Positions 9,232-18,638 of a stretch of DNA of 64,000 nt are shown here, piece by piece. The position numbers and the translations under genes are program-made. The notes beneath the pieces are model-generated. The model searched no databases and was not told the DNA's origin. It was given only the letters and a program-made list of their open reading frames with translations. Position 1 is the stretch's first letter. Every line of letters begins with the position of its first letter. The stretch is from Halomonas sp. S3-1-1 (GTDB lineage Bacteria; Pseudomonadota; Gammaproteobacteria; Pseudomonadales; Halomonadaceae): positions 372,001 to 436,000 of the forward strand of contig NZ_JALGBZ010000002.1 in the NCBI RefSeq assembly GCF_023757625.1. Direction: 5' to 3'.

Positions 9232-10107
9232 TCAAACCGCGCTGCGTTTGAACGGAATCACGTCGACCTCGACTTCCAAATGGTGGCCGCCGCCGCCGTT
9301 CATCACCCCCTTCAGCGGGGTCACATCGAAATAGTCGCGCCCCCAGGCCAGTACCGGGTGGCGCTCGCCGGCCAGCGTCCCGTTGGTTGGGTCCAGCGAC
9401 AGCCACCCCCACTCAGGTACCCATAGCGCAAGCCAGGCGTGCGAGGCGTCGGCGCCGATCAGCCGCGCCTTGCCCGGCGGCGGCTCGGTTTCCAGATAGC
9501 CGCTGACGTAGCGCGCCGAGAGCCCGATCGAGCGCAGCGCGCCGATCATTAGATGGGCGAAATCCTGACAAACCCCGCGGCGGCTGGCCAGCACCTCGGA
9601 AAGCGGCGTGGCGAGGGTCGTGAAGCTTGGGTCGTACTCGAAATGAGCGTGTACGTACGCCGTCAGCGCCTGGGCAGCCTCCACCACCGGCCGGTTGGGG
9701 GTAAAGCACTGTTTAGCAAAGACGGCGAGCGCGTCGCTTTTACGCACGAAGGGCGAATCCATGCGGTAGAGCTGGGTCTCGAAGCGCGCGTCGGCGTCCA
9801 GTAGCGCCGCAACGTGCTCCCAGCTACTCGATGACGGCGGCAGCGGGCTCATTGCCCAAGTGTTGATGGGCGTGGTGACGGTCACGTCGAGGGTTTGGTG
9901 AGGCTCTTCCAACGCGAAATAGAGCACCCGGTTGCCGAACACGTCGCGCCGCTCGGCCTGATAGTGCGGCGTTGGGGTAATGGTGAGTGTCGAGGCACCG
10001 CACTGCTGATACTGCGCCTTGCGGGGCAGCACGCGCGCCTCGCTATGGCACAGTGTGACCGGCGCGCCGTAGTGGTAGCGCGTGGTGTGACGAAGGGTGT
10101 ATTTCAC
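9232..10107 (-). CDS. Transglutaminase-like protease family protein
   Basis: This 291-residue protein has the bacterial transglutaminase N-terminal beta domain (about 1-80) and a transglutaminase-like core. The catalytic triad is visible: Cys180 in SRRGVCQDFAH, His223 in DASHAWLAL and Asp239 in SLDPTNG. Such enzymes act as cysteine peptidases or amide transferases. It starts at GTG, overlapping by 4 bases the stop of the ATP-grasp/alpha-E fusion, and closes the three-gene minus-strand operon. In this conserved gene group it is thought to cleave or process the amide products made by the ATP-grasp and DUF2126 partners (inference). Confidence 0.88.
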   Translation of the reverse strand: MKYTLRHTTRYHYGAPVTLCHSEARVLPRKAQYQQCGASTLTITPTPHYQAERRDVFGNRVLYFALEEPHQTLDVTVTTPINTWAMSPLPPSSSSWEHVAALLDADARFETQLYRMDSPFVRKSDALAVFAKQCFTPNRPVVEAAQALTAYVHAHFEYDPSFTTLATPLSEVLASRRGVCQDFAHLMIGALRSIGLSARYVSGYLETEPPPGKARLIGADASHAWLALWVPEWGWLSLDPTNGTLAGERHPVLAWGRDYFDVTPLKGVMNGGGGHHLEVEVDVIPFKRSAV

Positions 10108-12494
10108 GGCGCGATCTCTACGCTGACCAGCAGTCGCGCGCGCTCGACGTGGCTGAAGTGGCTGTGGCTGATCGCATCGGAAAGCGCGTTGAGCGGTGCG
10201 AGCAGTTCATCGAACAGCTGGGCGAGTGCCTGCTGGGCTTCCGGCGTGTCGTTGACGTGGCTTAGCCGGTCGATGTCGGCCAGGTGCAGCGCGGCGTTGG
10301 CCTGAATCAAAAGCCTGCGCTCGGCATTGCGATAGGGCGTGGCGCTGCCGGGCAGCCGTTCGACCTGCTTGTGCAGGCGCTTGAGCATATAGCCCACCGA
10401 GCGCGGGTTGGTTTCATCGAAGAGCAGAAGATCGATGATCGCCGCCGGATGAAGCTCGCTTCGGTAGCGCCGCCGGTAGGCGGTGAAGTTGTCGGTGGTG
10501 GCCAGTACGACCTCCCAAAGCGCCAGGCGCCGCTCCGGGCGCGCATTGAGCGTAAGTTTCAACAGCGTCAAAAGCCCCAGTGCCCGATCCAGAAACCGGC
10601 CGATATCCATGAACCGCCAGCCAAAATGGTGCGGCATGGTCTCGTTGCACAGCCCGAAAAAGCCGGCGAGCTGTGCGAACACGCCTTCGCAGGCGCGGCG
10701 AGCAGCGCTGGTATCGATATCCAGGTCGAAGGCGTCGAACTGCTGGCGAAGCTGGTGAACGACCCGCCAGGAGTCGTCGCCCAAGTGGTCCCGCACGCTG
10801 CGGGCGTTATGCAAAAGCTGCGAGAAAAGCGGCTGCAGCGCGCGCGGATCGCGCCCGTCGAATTGGGTCAGAAGTGCCGCCCGCTTCGGCCCAAAGCCTT
10901 GAGGCAGTTCGGCGTCGGCGCTTTTGGGATCGCACAAATCGAGCGCCAGAAGAAGCTCGTCCAGCACCTGGTCGGCGATATCATCCTGGTCGTACTCCAT
11001 CAGCCGCATCAGCGCCTCGCGCAATAGCCGTGTCCGGCTATCGAGGCGCTCGCCGTAGCGCCCCAGCCAGTACAGGCACTCCGCCACGCGGCTCGGCAAA
11101 TCTTCGCTGTCGCGAGTGACCACAACCGGGCCATGCGCCTGCTTGAACTGGCTGACGTGGGGCTGAGCGCTGTCGGCGGTGATCCACACGTCCTTGACCA
11201 CCGGGCTTTGAAGCGACGGCGAGCCCGGCTCGCCAAGCCAGCCAAGCCCGCCGGGCAGCACCTGGTAATCCTCGTCGGTGGCCTTTGGCACTGTCACGCT
11301 TTTGGGCGTGCGCGCCACGAAGCAGCGCAGGTTGAAGGTTGCCGGGCTTAGTGTCGCGAGGGTTTCATCGAACACCGGCATGGTGGCAGAGGCGGTGTCG
11401 GCGGTCGCAGCGGTGAGCTTGAGCGGCTCACCGAGCAGGTGCTCGCAAAGCGCGGGCAAGTAGCTCGTCAGCGCCGGGCTTTCCAATACCCCGACGCCCA
11501 GGGCGTTGGAGAGCGCCACGCCGCGGGTGCGCGCGGCCTGTAAAAGCCCGGGTACGCCGGTCGCTGAGTCGCCATTGAGTTCCAGCGGGTCGCACTCGGC
11601 GTCGCGGCAGTGGCGCAGCACGACGTCGACAGGCTTGAGCCCGCCAAGGGTTCGAAGCCAGAGCTGGCTCTCTCGCACCACCAGGTCCTGGCCCTGGACC
11701 AGCGCGATGTTGAGATAGTTGGCCAGATAAGCGTGCTCGAAGTAGCGCGGGCTTTGTGGCCCCGGGCTTAAAAGCACCACGGTCGGGTTGTCGCGGTGCT
11801 GGTAGGCCAGCACGGTAAGCGTACGGTGGTGAGCGTCGAGAAAGCTCGCCAGGCGCTTGAGCGGAGCGTTGCGGTACATCTGCGGCAGGGCGCGGGCCAT
11901 CAGGATGCGGTTTTCGAGCGCGAACCCGGTGCCCGACGGGGCCTGAAGCCGGTCGCCCACCACTCGCCAGCGGCCGTCGCGGTCGAGAATGACATCGACC
12001 CCGTGGTAGTTGATCGGCGCGCGATCCGCCGGGTGGGCGCCGTGGGCAGGCAGCAGAAAATCCGTCGAGGCGAGCAGCGCCTGGGTGGGCAAAAGGCCTG
12101 CATCGAACAGCGTACGCGGGCCGTAAAGGTCGTGATAGATGGCGTTAAACAGCCGGCTTCGCTGCACAAGCCCCGCTTCCAGGGTTTGCCACTGGCTGGG
12201 CTGGATCACCCAGGGCAGCGGGTCGAGCCGCCAGGCGCGGCCCTGATGCTCGTCGTGCATGTTGAAGATCACGCCGTTTTCAGCCAAAAGGCCCTTCAAA
12301 TCCTCCTGTTGGCGAAAGCGGCCCGGCGCACCCAGCGCGTCCAGGCACGAAAGCAGCGCCGGCCAGCCCGGGCGCAGCTGACCGTGGCGGTCGACCATGG
12401 CGTCGAACGGTGCGGGCATTCCCTTGCCTAGCTGTTCAATATAGCCCTCGACCAGCCCGGTAGCGGTGGGCAAGGGCGTCACAGAGGCAGTCAT
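10104..12494 (-). CDS. Fused circularly permuted ATP-grasp / alpha-E protein
   Basis: This 796-residue protein joins a circularly permuted ATP-grasp region (about 1-480) to a helical alpha-E (DUF403) domain that begins at RVAECLYWLGRYGERLD. Fused relatives usually run near 830-870 residues. The missing length falls between HLLGEPL and FNLRCFVA, where homologues carry a Trp-Trp-Cys-Gly segment and a conserved ATP-binding Lys. The metal/ATP loop, which reads EDNLRIPSG in the split paralogue downstream, is GDRLQAPSG here. The catalytic half may therefore be inactive or altered. The start at MTASVT is chosen because it lies 41 bp after the DUF2126 gene and has a GGA upstream. Confidence 0.85.
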   Translation of the reverse strand: MTASVTPLPTATGLVEGYIEQLGKGMPAPFDAMVDRHGQLRPGWPALLSCLDALGAPGRFRQQEDLKGLLAENGVIFNMHDEHQGRAWRLDPLPWVIQPSQWQTLEAGLVQRSRLFNAIYHDLYGPRTLFDAGLLPTQALLASTDFLLPAHGAHPADRAPINYHGVDVILDRDGRWRVVGDRLQAPSGTGFALENRILMARALPQMYRNAPLKRLASFLDAHHRTLTVLAYQHRDNPTVVLLSPGPQSPRYFEHAYLANYLNIALVQGQDLVVRESQLWLRTLGGLKPVDVVLRHCRDAECDPLELNGDSATGVPGLLQAARTRGVALSNALGVGVLESPALTSYLPALCEHLLGEPLKLTAATADTASATMPVFDETLATLSPATFNLRCFVARTPKSVTVPKATDEDYQVLPGGLGWLGEPGSPSLQSPVVKDVWITADSAQPHVSQFKQAHGPVVVTRDSEDLPSRVAECLYWLGRYGERLDSRTRLLREALMRLMEYDQDDIADQVLDELLLALDLCDPKSADAELPQGFGPKRAALLTQFDGRDPRALQPLFSQLLHNARSVRDHLGDDSWRVVHQLRQQFDAFDLDIDTSAARRACEGVFAQLAGFFGLCNETMPHHFGWRFMDIGRFLDRALGLLTLLKLTLNARPERRLALWEVVLATTDNFTAYRRRYRSELHPAAIIDLLLFDETNPRSVGYMLKRLHKQVERLPGSATPYRNAERRLLIQANAALHLADIDRLSHVNDTPEAQQALAQLFDELLAPLNALSDAISHSHFSHVERARLLVSVEIAP

Positions 12495-12535
12495 ACAGTG
12501 TTCCAAAACGGCGATTGAGTGTGGATGATAACCCG

Positions 12536-15500
12536 TTAGCTGGGCCGGCGGCGTAAATCCAGCGTCAGCGGCAGCTCCTGGCTTGGCAGCTCCTCGCCGG
12601 GCATCTGAAAGCCGTGGCGATGGCCGCCGGGAATGAAGCGCCCGAGCCTTCGCGCCTCGGCCTCGAAGGCGTTGACCGGGAAGTGTTCGAAGTTGCGCCC
12701 GGTGGGGTGAACCACATAGTAAGTGCAGCCCGCCACGCTGCGCTCGTTCCAGGTATCGATCACATCGAACACCAGCGGCGCGTGAATCGGAATGTGCGGG
12801 TGCAGCGCCGAGGGCGGCTGCCAAGCCCGGTAGCGCACCCCGGCGACCGCTTCGCCGCTGCGACCGGTTGCCTTGAGCGGCACGCGGCGCCCGTTACAAG
12901 TGACGATATAGCGCTCGTCGCTCATGCCGGTCACCTTGACCTCCAGGCGCTCGACGGAGGAGTCGACATAGCGCGCAGTGCCGCCGGCGGTGGCTTCTTC
13001 ACCCAGCACGTGCCAGGGCTCGATCGCCTGGCGAAGCTCGATGTCGAGCGTCGACGTCGTGAGCCGGCCGTGGACGGGAAAGCGAAACGCTCGAAACGCC
13101 TCGAACCAGTCGAGCTCGAAGTGAAAGCCGTGGTGGCGCAGGTCGCCAAGCACGTCGTTCAAGTCTTCCCACAGGTAGTGGGGCAGCATCCAGCGATCCT
13201 GTAGCGCGCTTCCCCAGCGCACCGGCTTGGCGCGGTAGGGGGCTTTCCAATGGCGAGCGACCAGCGCGCGGATCAACAGCATCTGCATCAATCCCATGCG
13301 CGCGTGGGGCGGCATCTCGAAGCCGCGAAGCTCCAAAAGCCCCAGCCGGCCGCTGTCGCTGTCCGGCGAGTAGAGTTTGTCGATGCAGAATTCGGCGCGG
13401 TGGGTGTTGCCGGTCAAGTCGGTGAGCAGGTGGCGCAGCAGCCGGTCGACCAGCCAAGGCTGAACCACTTCGCCGACCGGCATTTGAGACAGCGCGATCT
13501 CGAGCTCGTAAAGCGCCTCGTGGCGTGCCTCATCCACCCGCGGGGCCTGGCTGGTGGGGCCTATGAAGAGCCCGGAGAACAGGTACGAAAGGCTTGGGTG
13601 GTGCTGCCAGTAGGTGACGAGACTTGCCAGCAGGTCCGGGCGGCGAAGAAACGGCGAGTCGTCCGGGGTCATGCCGCCAAGGGTGACGTGGTTGCCGCCC
13701 CCGGTGCCGGTATGGCGGCCGTCGAGCATGAATTTTTCGGTGCCCAGCCGCGACAGGCGCGCCTCTTCATAAAGCCGCTCGGTTTGCGCCACCAGGGTTT
13801 GCCAGCTGGCGGCGGGCATGATGTTGACCTCGATCACTCCCGGGTCCGGGGTGATCATGAAGCTCTCCAGGCGCGGGTCGCGGGGCGGCGCGTAGCCTTC
13901 GATCATCACCGGGCAGCCAAGCTCTTTGGCGCAATCCTCGATACTGCCGATCAGATCCAGGTAGTGCTCCAGGTGCGTCAGCGGCGGCAAAAAGATATGC
14001 AGGCGCCCGTCGCGCGGCTCGACACAGAGGCTCGTGTGCACCACGCCCTTGCCGCGGTCCTCCTCGGCGCTGGGCTGCTGCTGCACCGACTCGCCCTCCG
14101 GGTGGCTCGAGCTTGTATGAGTGCTCTGGCCGGAACGCTCGGCACTGCTAAAGCTGTGCTGCTCGGCGTGGCGCCGCGCCACCTCGCCGTGAATGTCGCC
14201 AAGCTCGTCGCGTGGGGCGAACACCGACTGAGCCTTGGGCTGATCATCCGGGTCCGCCCAGGGCAGGGCCGACAGCGGCAGACGCAGGCCCATGGGCGAA
14301 TCGCCGGGGGTGAGATAGAGATGATCGCGCTTGATCGGCCAGCGACCGGTTTCCCATCGGTGGCTTTGGCTCACGGAGTGGCGAAGGGGCAGGGCGTAGC
14401 CCACCACCTCGCCCAGGCCCCGCTCCAGTAGCCTGGCCAGCCGGCGCCGCTCGGCGTCGTCTTTCAGGTTGGTCTGGCGCGGGTCGATGTTGACCGGCAG
14501 TGTCTGCTCTTTCCACAGATAGTAGTAGGCGTCTTCAAAGGCTGGAATCCAAAAGCGCGGGTCGAGCCCGAGCCGCTCGGCCAGCGCGTGGGTGAAGCTT
14601 TTTGCCAGCATTTCGTTGGCGTGGACATTGGGGGCATCCGCCATGCAGGCGAGCCATTTCGGATCGCGCCACAAGGGCTTTCCGTCCTTGCGCCAGTAGC
14701 AGGCCAGCGCCCAGCGCGGCAGCGGCTCGCCCGGGTACCATTTGCCCTGCTGCTGCTGAACCACGCCGCCGTCGCTATAGGCCGCCTGCAGCCGGGTCAA
14801 CAGCGCCTCGGCGCGTTCGCGCTTGTGGGCGCCTAGAGCCTCGGTATTCCACTGCGGGCTCTCCATGTCGTCGATCGAGACGAAGGTCGGCTCGCCGCCC
14901 ATGGTCAAACGCACGTCCTGCTTTTGCAGCTCCGCGTCGACCTGGTCGCCGAGCGCGACGATGCTTGCCCACTGGGCATCGCTGTAGGGTTTGGTGACCC
15001 GAGCGTCCTCGTGAATGCGCTCGACGCGCATCTCGACGTCGAAGCTGACCTCGCACTTCTCCGAAAAACCGGTGATCGCCGCGGCGCTGCCGGTGGTGGG
15101 CGTGGCCGCCAGCGGAATGTGGCCTTCGCCGGCGAACAGCCCCGAGGTCGGGTCGAGCCCAACCCAGCCTGCACCGGGCAGAAAGACCTCGGTCCAGGCG
15201 TGCAGGTCGGTGAAATCCACCTCGGTGCCGCTCGGCCCGTCGTCCAGTGCCTTGACGTCCGGCACCAGCTGGATCAGATAGCCCGAAACGAAACGCGCCG
15301 CCAGCCCCAGATGGCGAAAGATCTGCACCAGAAGCCAGGCGCTGTCGCGACACGAGCCGCTGCCCAGCGTCAGCGTCTCTTCGCAGCTTTGTACCCCCGG
15401 CTCCATGCGCACCAGATAGCTGATGTCACGCTGCAGGCGCTGGTTGATCGCGACCAGAAAATCCACCGTCGTGATCGGCGTTTTGTCTACCTCGCTTAGC

Positions 15501-15889
15501 CATTCGGCAAGCTTTGGCCCCGGCTCTTCTACCTCGAGGTAGGGGCCAAGTTCGGCCTTGAGTCCATCCGGGTAGACGAAGGGCGCGGTTTGGGCGATAT
15601 CGTCGAGAAAGAAGTCGAACGGGTTGATCACCGTCATCGGGGCGATGAGTTCGACGGCGATGGTGAGCTCGCGCCGCGGCGTGGGAAACACCACTCGCGC
15701 GTTGAAGTTGCCGAAGGGGTCCTGCTGCCAGTTGACGAAGTGATCGTCGCCGGAGATGTCCAGCGAGTACGCCTCGATGTGGGTACGGCAGTGCGGCGCC
15801 GGGCGCAGGCGAATGACGTGCGGCGAAAGCGCCACCGCGCGATCGAAGCGGTAGGTGGTACGGTGGTGCAAGGCAACGCGAATGGTCAT
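12536..15889 (-). CDS. Transglutaminase-DUF2126 fusion protein
   Basis: This 1117-residue protein has an N-terminal transglutaminase region with an intact triad: Cys180 in GSGSCRDSAW, His230 in DLHAWTEV and Asp246 in GLDPTSG. A long DUF2126 region (about 330-1110) follows, with the conserved stretch RHTGTGGGNHVTLGG. DUF2126 has been grouped by comparative analysis with glutamine-synthetase-like carboxylate-amine ligases, so one polypeptide may both form and cut amide bonds. A low-complexity Ser/Glu/Gln linker lies near residues 585-625. AAGGGTGG precedes the ATG. It heads the operon that continues with the ATP-grasp/alpha-E fusion and the shorter transglutaminase, and is divergent from the second ATP-grasp gene set. 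Confidence 0.88.
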   Translation of the reverse strand: MTIRVALHHRTTYRFDRAVALSPHVIRLRPAPHCRTHIEAYSLDISGDDHFVNWQQDPFGNFNARVVFPTPRRELTIAVELIAPMTVINPFDFFLDDIAQTAPFVYPDGLKAELGPYLEVEEPGPKLAEWLSEVDKTPITTVDFLVAINQRLQRDISYLVRMEPGVQSCEETLTLGSGSCRDSAWLLVQIFRHLGLAARFVSGYLIQLVPDVKALDDGPSGTEVDFTDLHAWTEVFLPGAGWVGLDPTSGLFAGEGHIPLAATPTTGSAAAITGFSEKCEVSFDVEMRVERIHEDARVTKPYSDAQWASIVALGDQVDAELQKQDVRLTMGGEPTFVSIDDMESPQWNTEALGAHKRERAEALLTRLQAAYSDGGVVQQQQGKWYPGEPLPRWALACYWRKDGKPLWRDPKWLACMADAPNVHANEMLAKSFTHALAERLGLDPRFWIPAFEDAYYYLWKEQTLPVNIDPRQTNLKDDAERRRLARLLERGLGEVVGYALPLRHSVSQSHRWETGRWPIKRDHLYLTPGDSPMGLRLPLSALPWADPDDQPKAQSVFAPRDELGDIHGEVARRHAEQHSFSSAERSGQSTHTSSSHPEGESVQQQPSAEEDRGKGVVHTSLCVEPRDGRLHIFLPPLTHLEHYLDLIGSIEDCAKELGCPVMIEGYAPPRDPRLESFMITPDPGVIEVNIMPAASWQTLVAQTERLYEEARLSRLGTEKFMLDGRHTGTGGGNHVTLGGMTPDDSPFLRRPDLLASLVTYWQHHPSLSYLFSGLFIGPTSQAPRVDEARHEALYELEIALSQMPVGEVVQPWLVDRLLRHLLTDLTGNTHRAEFCIDKLYSPDSDSGRLGLLELRGFEMPPHARMGLMQMLLIRALVARHWKAPYRAKPVRWGSALQDRWMLPHYLWEDLNDVLGDLRHHGFHFELDWFEAFRAFRFPVHGRLTTSTLDIELRQAIEPWHVLGEEATAGGTARYVDSSVERLEVKVTGMSDERYIVTCNGRRVPLKATGRSGEAVAGVRYRAWQPPSALHPHIPIHAPLVFDVIDTWNERSVAGCTYYVVHPTGRNFEHFPVNAFEAEARRLGRFIPGGHRHGFQMPGEELPSQELPLTLDLRRRPS

Positions 15890-16148
15890 GGGCCACCCTT
15901 GGTTGAAACGAAGTTCGATCGAGTCGCCCAGGCCCTGACACCGGCACCGCGGCGGATCATCGCTGAATGAAGTGAAGTATCGCCCTGGGTCGCTTTTTTT
16001 GCAGCACTATTTGCGTTGAATGTTTCATGAGGTGTCGAGAGTTGAATAACGTTTACAGAGCGTTACTCGTTAGAGTGCGATTAAAAAAGAAGGATCTAAA
16101 CTGAAGCTATCGGACCCGTGGTCCTTCGCTGCGCCAGGAGAGCGCCCC

Positions 16149-17633
16149 ATGAGCCAAGTGAACTGGAATCATTACCCCTGCCGGGATTTTTTCGACGAGC
16201 TCATCGCCGCGCCCGGCCAACCCCGCGCCTCGGCGCTCGAGCTTTGCAACATGCTTGCCCGCTTTAGCGCCGATGAGCTCGCCGAGCGCAAGACCGCTGC
16301 TGAAATCGCCATTCGTACCATGGGTATTACCTTCACGGTGTACTCAGAAGGCGCGATGATCGACCGCGCCTGGCCTTTCGACATTGTGCCGCGCATCATC
16401 TCGGCCAGCGAATGGCGCAAGACCGAGGCCGGGCTCAAGCAGCGCGTGCAGGCGTTGAACCTGTTCATCGATGACCTCTACCACGACCAGAAAGTGGTCA
16501 AGGACAAGGTGCTGCCGGCGGAGGTGCTAGCGCAGTCGGTCAATTTTCGCCCGCAGTGCGTGGGGATCAACCCGCCGCACAAGGTCTGGGCGCACATCTG
16601 CGGGTCGGACCTGGTGCGCGGCGGCGACGGCACGCTCTACGTGCTGGAAGATAACCTGCGTATTCCTTCCGGCGTCTCCTACATGCTCGAAAACCGCAAC
16701 GTGACCAAACGCGTGCTGCCAGAGCTTTTCGCCTCGAACAAGATCCTGCCGGTGGACGACTACGTTGCCCAGCTCTACGACATGCTGGCGGCGATGTCGC
16801 CTCGACCCGGCGACGACCCCCAGGTGGTGGTGCTCACCCCGGGTATCTACAACTCCGCCTACTTCGAGCACGCTTATCTCGCCCAGCAGATGGGCGTGGA
16901 GCTCGTTCAGGGCAGCGACCTGCTGGTCGACGACAAGGACGTGGTCTACATGCGCACGGTGGAAGGACGTCGCCGGGTGGACGTGATCTATCGCCGGGTC
17001 GACGACGAGTTTCTCGATCCGGAAGCCTTCAACCCGGAATCGAAGCTCGGCGTAGCCGGGCTGATGCGCGCCTGGCGGGCGGGCAACGTAGCGCTGGCCA
17101 ACGCCCCGGGGGCGGGCGTGGCCGACGACAAGGTGGTGTACGCCTTCGTGCCGGAGCTGATTCGCTACTACCTGGACGAGGAGCCGCTTCTACCCAACGT
17201 GCCGAGCTATCTGTGCATGTTCGACAAGGACCGCGACTACGTGCTCGAGCATCTGGACGAGCTGGTGGTCAAGCCGGCCAACGAGTCCGGCGGCTATGGC
17301 ATGCTGATCGGCCCACGCTCGACCAAAGAGACGCGCGAGGAGTTCGCCGAGCTGATTCGCGCCAACCCGCGCAATTACATGGCGCAGCCAACGCTTGCGC
17401 TGTCCACCACGCCGACGCTTGCCGGCGGGCTTCCGCAGCCGCGCCACGTCGACCTGCGCCCGTTCATTCTCTCCGGCCCGGATATCCACGTGACCACCGG
17501 GGGGCTGACGCGGGTCGCGCTGGTCGAAGGGTCGCTCGTGGTCAACTCCTCCCAGGGTGGAGGGAGCAAGGATACCTGGATCGTCGAGGTCGACGAGCTC
17601 GACCCGGCCCACGCCGATCAAAAGGGGGATTGA
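16149..17633 (+). CDS. Circularly permuted type 2 ATP-grasp protein
   Basis: This 494-residue protein shows the family landmarks in order: LEDNLRIPSGVSYMLENR, the VEGRRRVDVIYRRVDDEFLD segment, and VVKPANESGGYGMLIGP with the presumed nucleotide-binding Lys. SQGGGSKDTW follows near the end. Members are predicted to join a carboxylate to an amine at the cost of ATP; no substrate is proven. AGGAGAG precedes the ATG. The alpha-E gene starts 3 bp after its stop, so the pair works together, and these two genes are the split form of the fusion encoded on the other strand. The motifs missing from the fused copy are present here. Confidence 0.9.
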   Translation: MSQVNWNHYPCRDFFDELIAAPGQPRASALELCNMLARFSADELAERKTAAEIAIRTMGITFTVYSEGAMIDRAWPFDIVPRIISASEWRKTEAGLKQRVQALNLFIDDLYHDQKVVKDKVLPAEVLAQSVNFRPQCVGINPPHKVWAHICGSDLVRGGDGTLYVLEDNLRIPSGVSYMLENRNVTKRVLPELFASNKILPVDDYVAQLYDMLAAMSPRPGDDPQVVVLTPGIYNSAYFEHAYLAQQMGVELVQGSDLLVDDKDVVYMRTVEGRRRVDVIYRRVDDEFLDPEAFNPESKLGVAGLMRAWRAGNVALANAPGAGVADDKVVYAFVPELIRYYLDEEPLLPNVPSYLCMFDKDRDYVLEHLDELVVKPANESGGYGMLIGPRSTKETREEFAELIRANPRNYMAQPTLALSTTPTLAGGLPQPRHVDLRPFILSGPDIHVTTGGLTRVALVEGSLVVNSSQGGGSKDTWIVEVDELDPAHADQKGD

Positions 17634-17636
17634 GCC

Positions 17637-18638
17637 ATGCTGTCACGGGTCGCTGAAAATCTTTACTGGATGGCGCGCTACATCGAGCGCGCCGAGGATA
17701 CCGCGCGGCTTTTGAGCGTCAATAGCCACCTGATGCTCGATTTGCCGCGCAACCTGCCGCTAGGCTGGGCACCATTGATTGAAATGACTGGTACGCTCGA
17801 GCAGTACCGCGCGCGTTTCGATCACTTCGACGAGCAGGCGGTGGTGCATTTTCTCTGCGCCGATACCGAAAATCCAAGCTCCATTCTCGCTGCGCTCGCC
17901 AGCGCGCGGGAGAACCTGCGCACCACTCGCGACGTGGTGCCTCGCGAGATTTGGGAGGAGGTGAATCACCTTTATCTGAGCGTGGCGGATCACGCCGAAA
18001 ACGGCGTCAGCCCGCGCCGGCGCGACACCTTTTTGAAGAACGTGATTCGAAGCTGCCAGACCCTGACCGGGCTGATCGAAGGCACGCTGAGCTATGGCCC
18101 GGCGCGCACCTTCATTCAACTGGGTCGCCAGCTCGAGCGCGCCGATATGACCACGCGGATTCTCGACGTGCGCTCGGCGAGTCTGTTGCCGCAAAACCCG
18201 GAGGAGCTTCTGCCCTTTGAGAACCTGCAGTGGATGAGCGTGCTGAAATCGCTGACCGCCTACCAGATGTATCGCCAGCAGGTGCGCCTGCGCGTGCGTG
18301 GTCCGGATGTGCTGCGCTTTCTACTTCAGGATAGCCATTTGCCGCGGGCGATCGCCTGCAGCCTGGAGATTCTGGCCCACGAGCTTCAGTGGCTGCCGCG
18401 CCAGGACCGGGTGGTGGCGACGGTATCGCTGGTGCGCGCGGACGTGGTCGACGCCGATATTCAGGCGCTCGCCCACTCGCCGAGCAAGCTGCACGCTTTC
18501 GTCGACGAGCTGCAGGTGGGCTTTGCCAAAATTCATGACACGCTCAGCACCACCTACTTCGTCAACAGCGAAGACGTTCCCCGCGTCACCCAAAGCCAGT
18601 CGCAAGGCAGCTTCAGCGGGGAACAGGATAACGACTAG
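17637..18638 (+). CDS. Alpha-E domain protein (DUF403)
   Basis: This 333-residue, all-helical protein opens with MLSRVAENLYWMARYIERAE, the hallmark of the alpha-E family. A second landmark is RTFIQLGRQLERADMTTRILD. Alpha-E proteins always occur with circularly permuted ATP-grasp proteins and are thought to complete or regulate that active site. AAGGGGG precedes the ATG, inside the end of the ATP-grasp gene. Its TAG stop shares the tetranucleotide CTAG with the stop of the metallopeptidase gene on the other strand, so the two converge with zero spacing. Confidence 0.88.
   Translation: MLSRVAENLYWMARYIERAEDTARLLSVNSHLMLDLPRNLPLGWAPLIEMTGTLEQYRARFDHFDEQAVVHFLCADTENPSSILAALASARENLRTTRDVVPREIWEEVNHLYLSVADHAENGVSPRRRDTFLKNVIRSCQTLTGLIEGTLSYGPARTFIQLGRQLERADMTTRILDVRSASLLPQNPEELLPFENLQWMSVLKSLTAYQMYRQQVRLRVRGPDVLRFLLQDSHLPRAIACSLEILAHELQWLPRQDRVVATVSLVRADVVDADIQALAHSPSKLHAFVDELQVGFAKIHDTLSTTYFVNSEDVPRVTQSQSQGSFSGEQDND

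Noticed and set aside
11796..12431. A 211-residue plus-strand frame inside the ATP-grasp/alpha-E fusion
   Set aside because: It is antisense to a real gene, with no domain and no ribosome site.
13250..14431. A 393-residue open frame on the plus strand inside the DUF2126 gene
   Set aside because: It is antisense to a long, clearly conserved protein and has no family features; long shadow frames are expected at this GC content.
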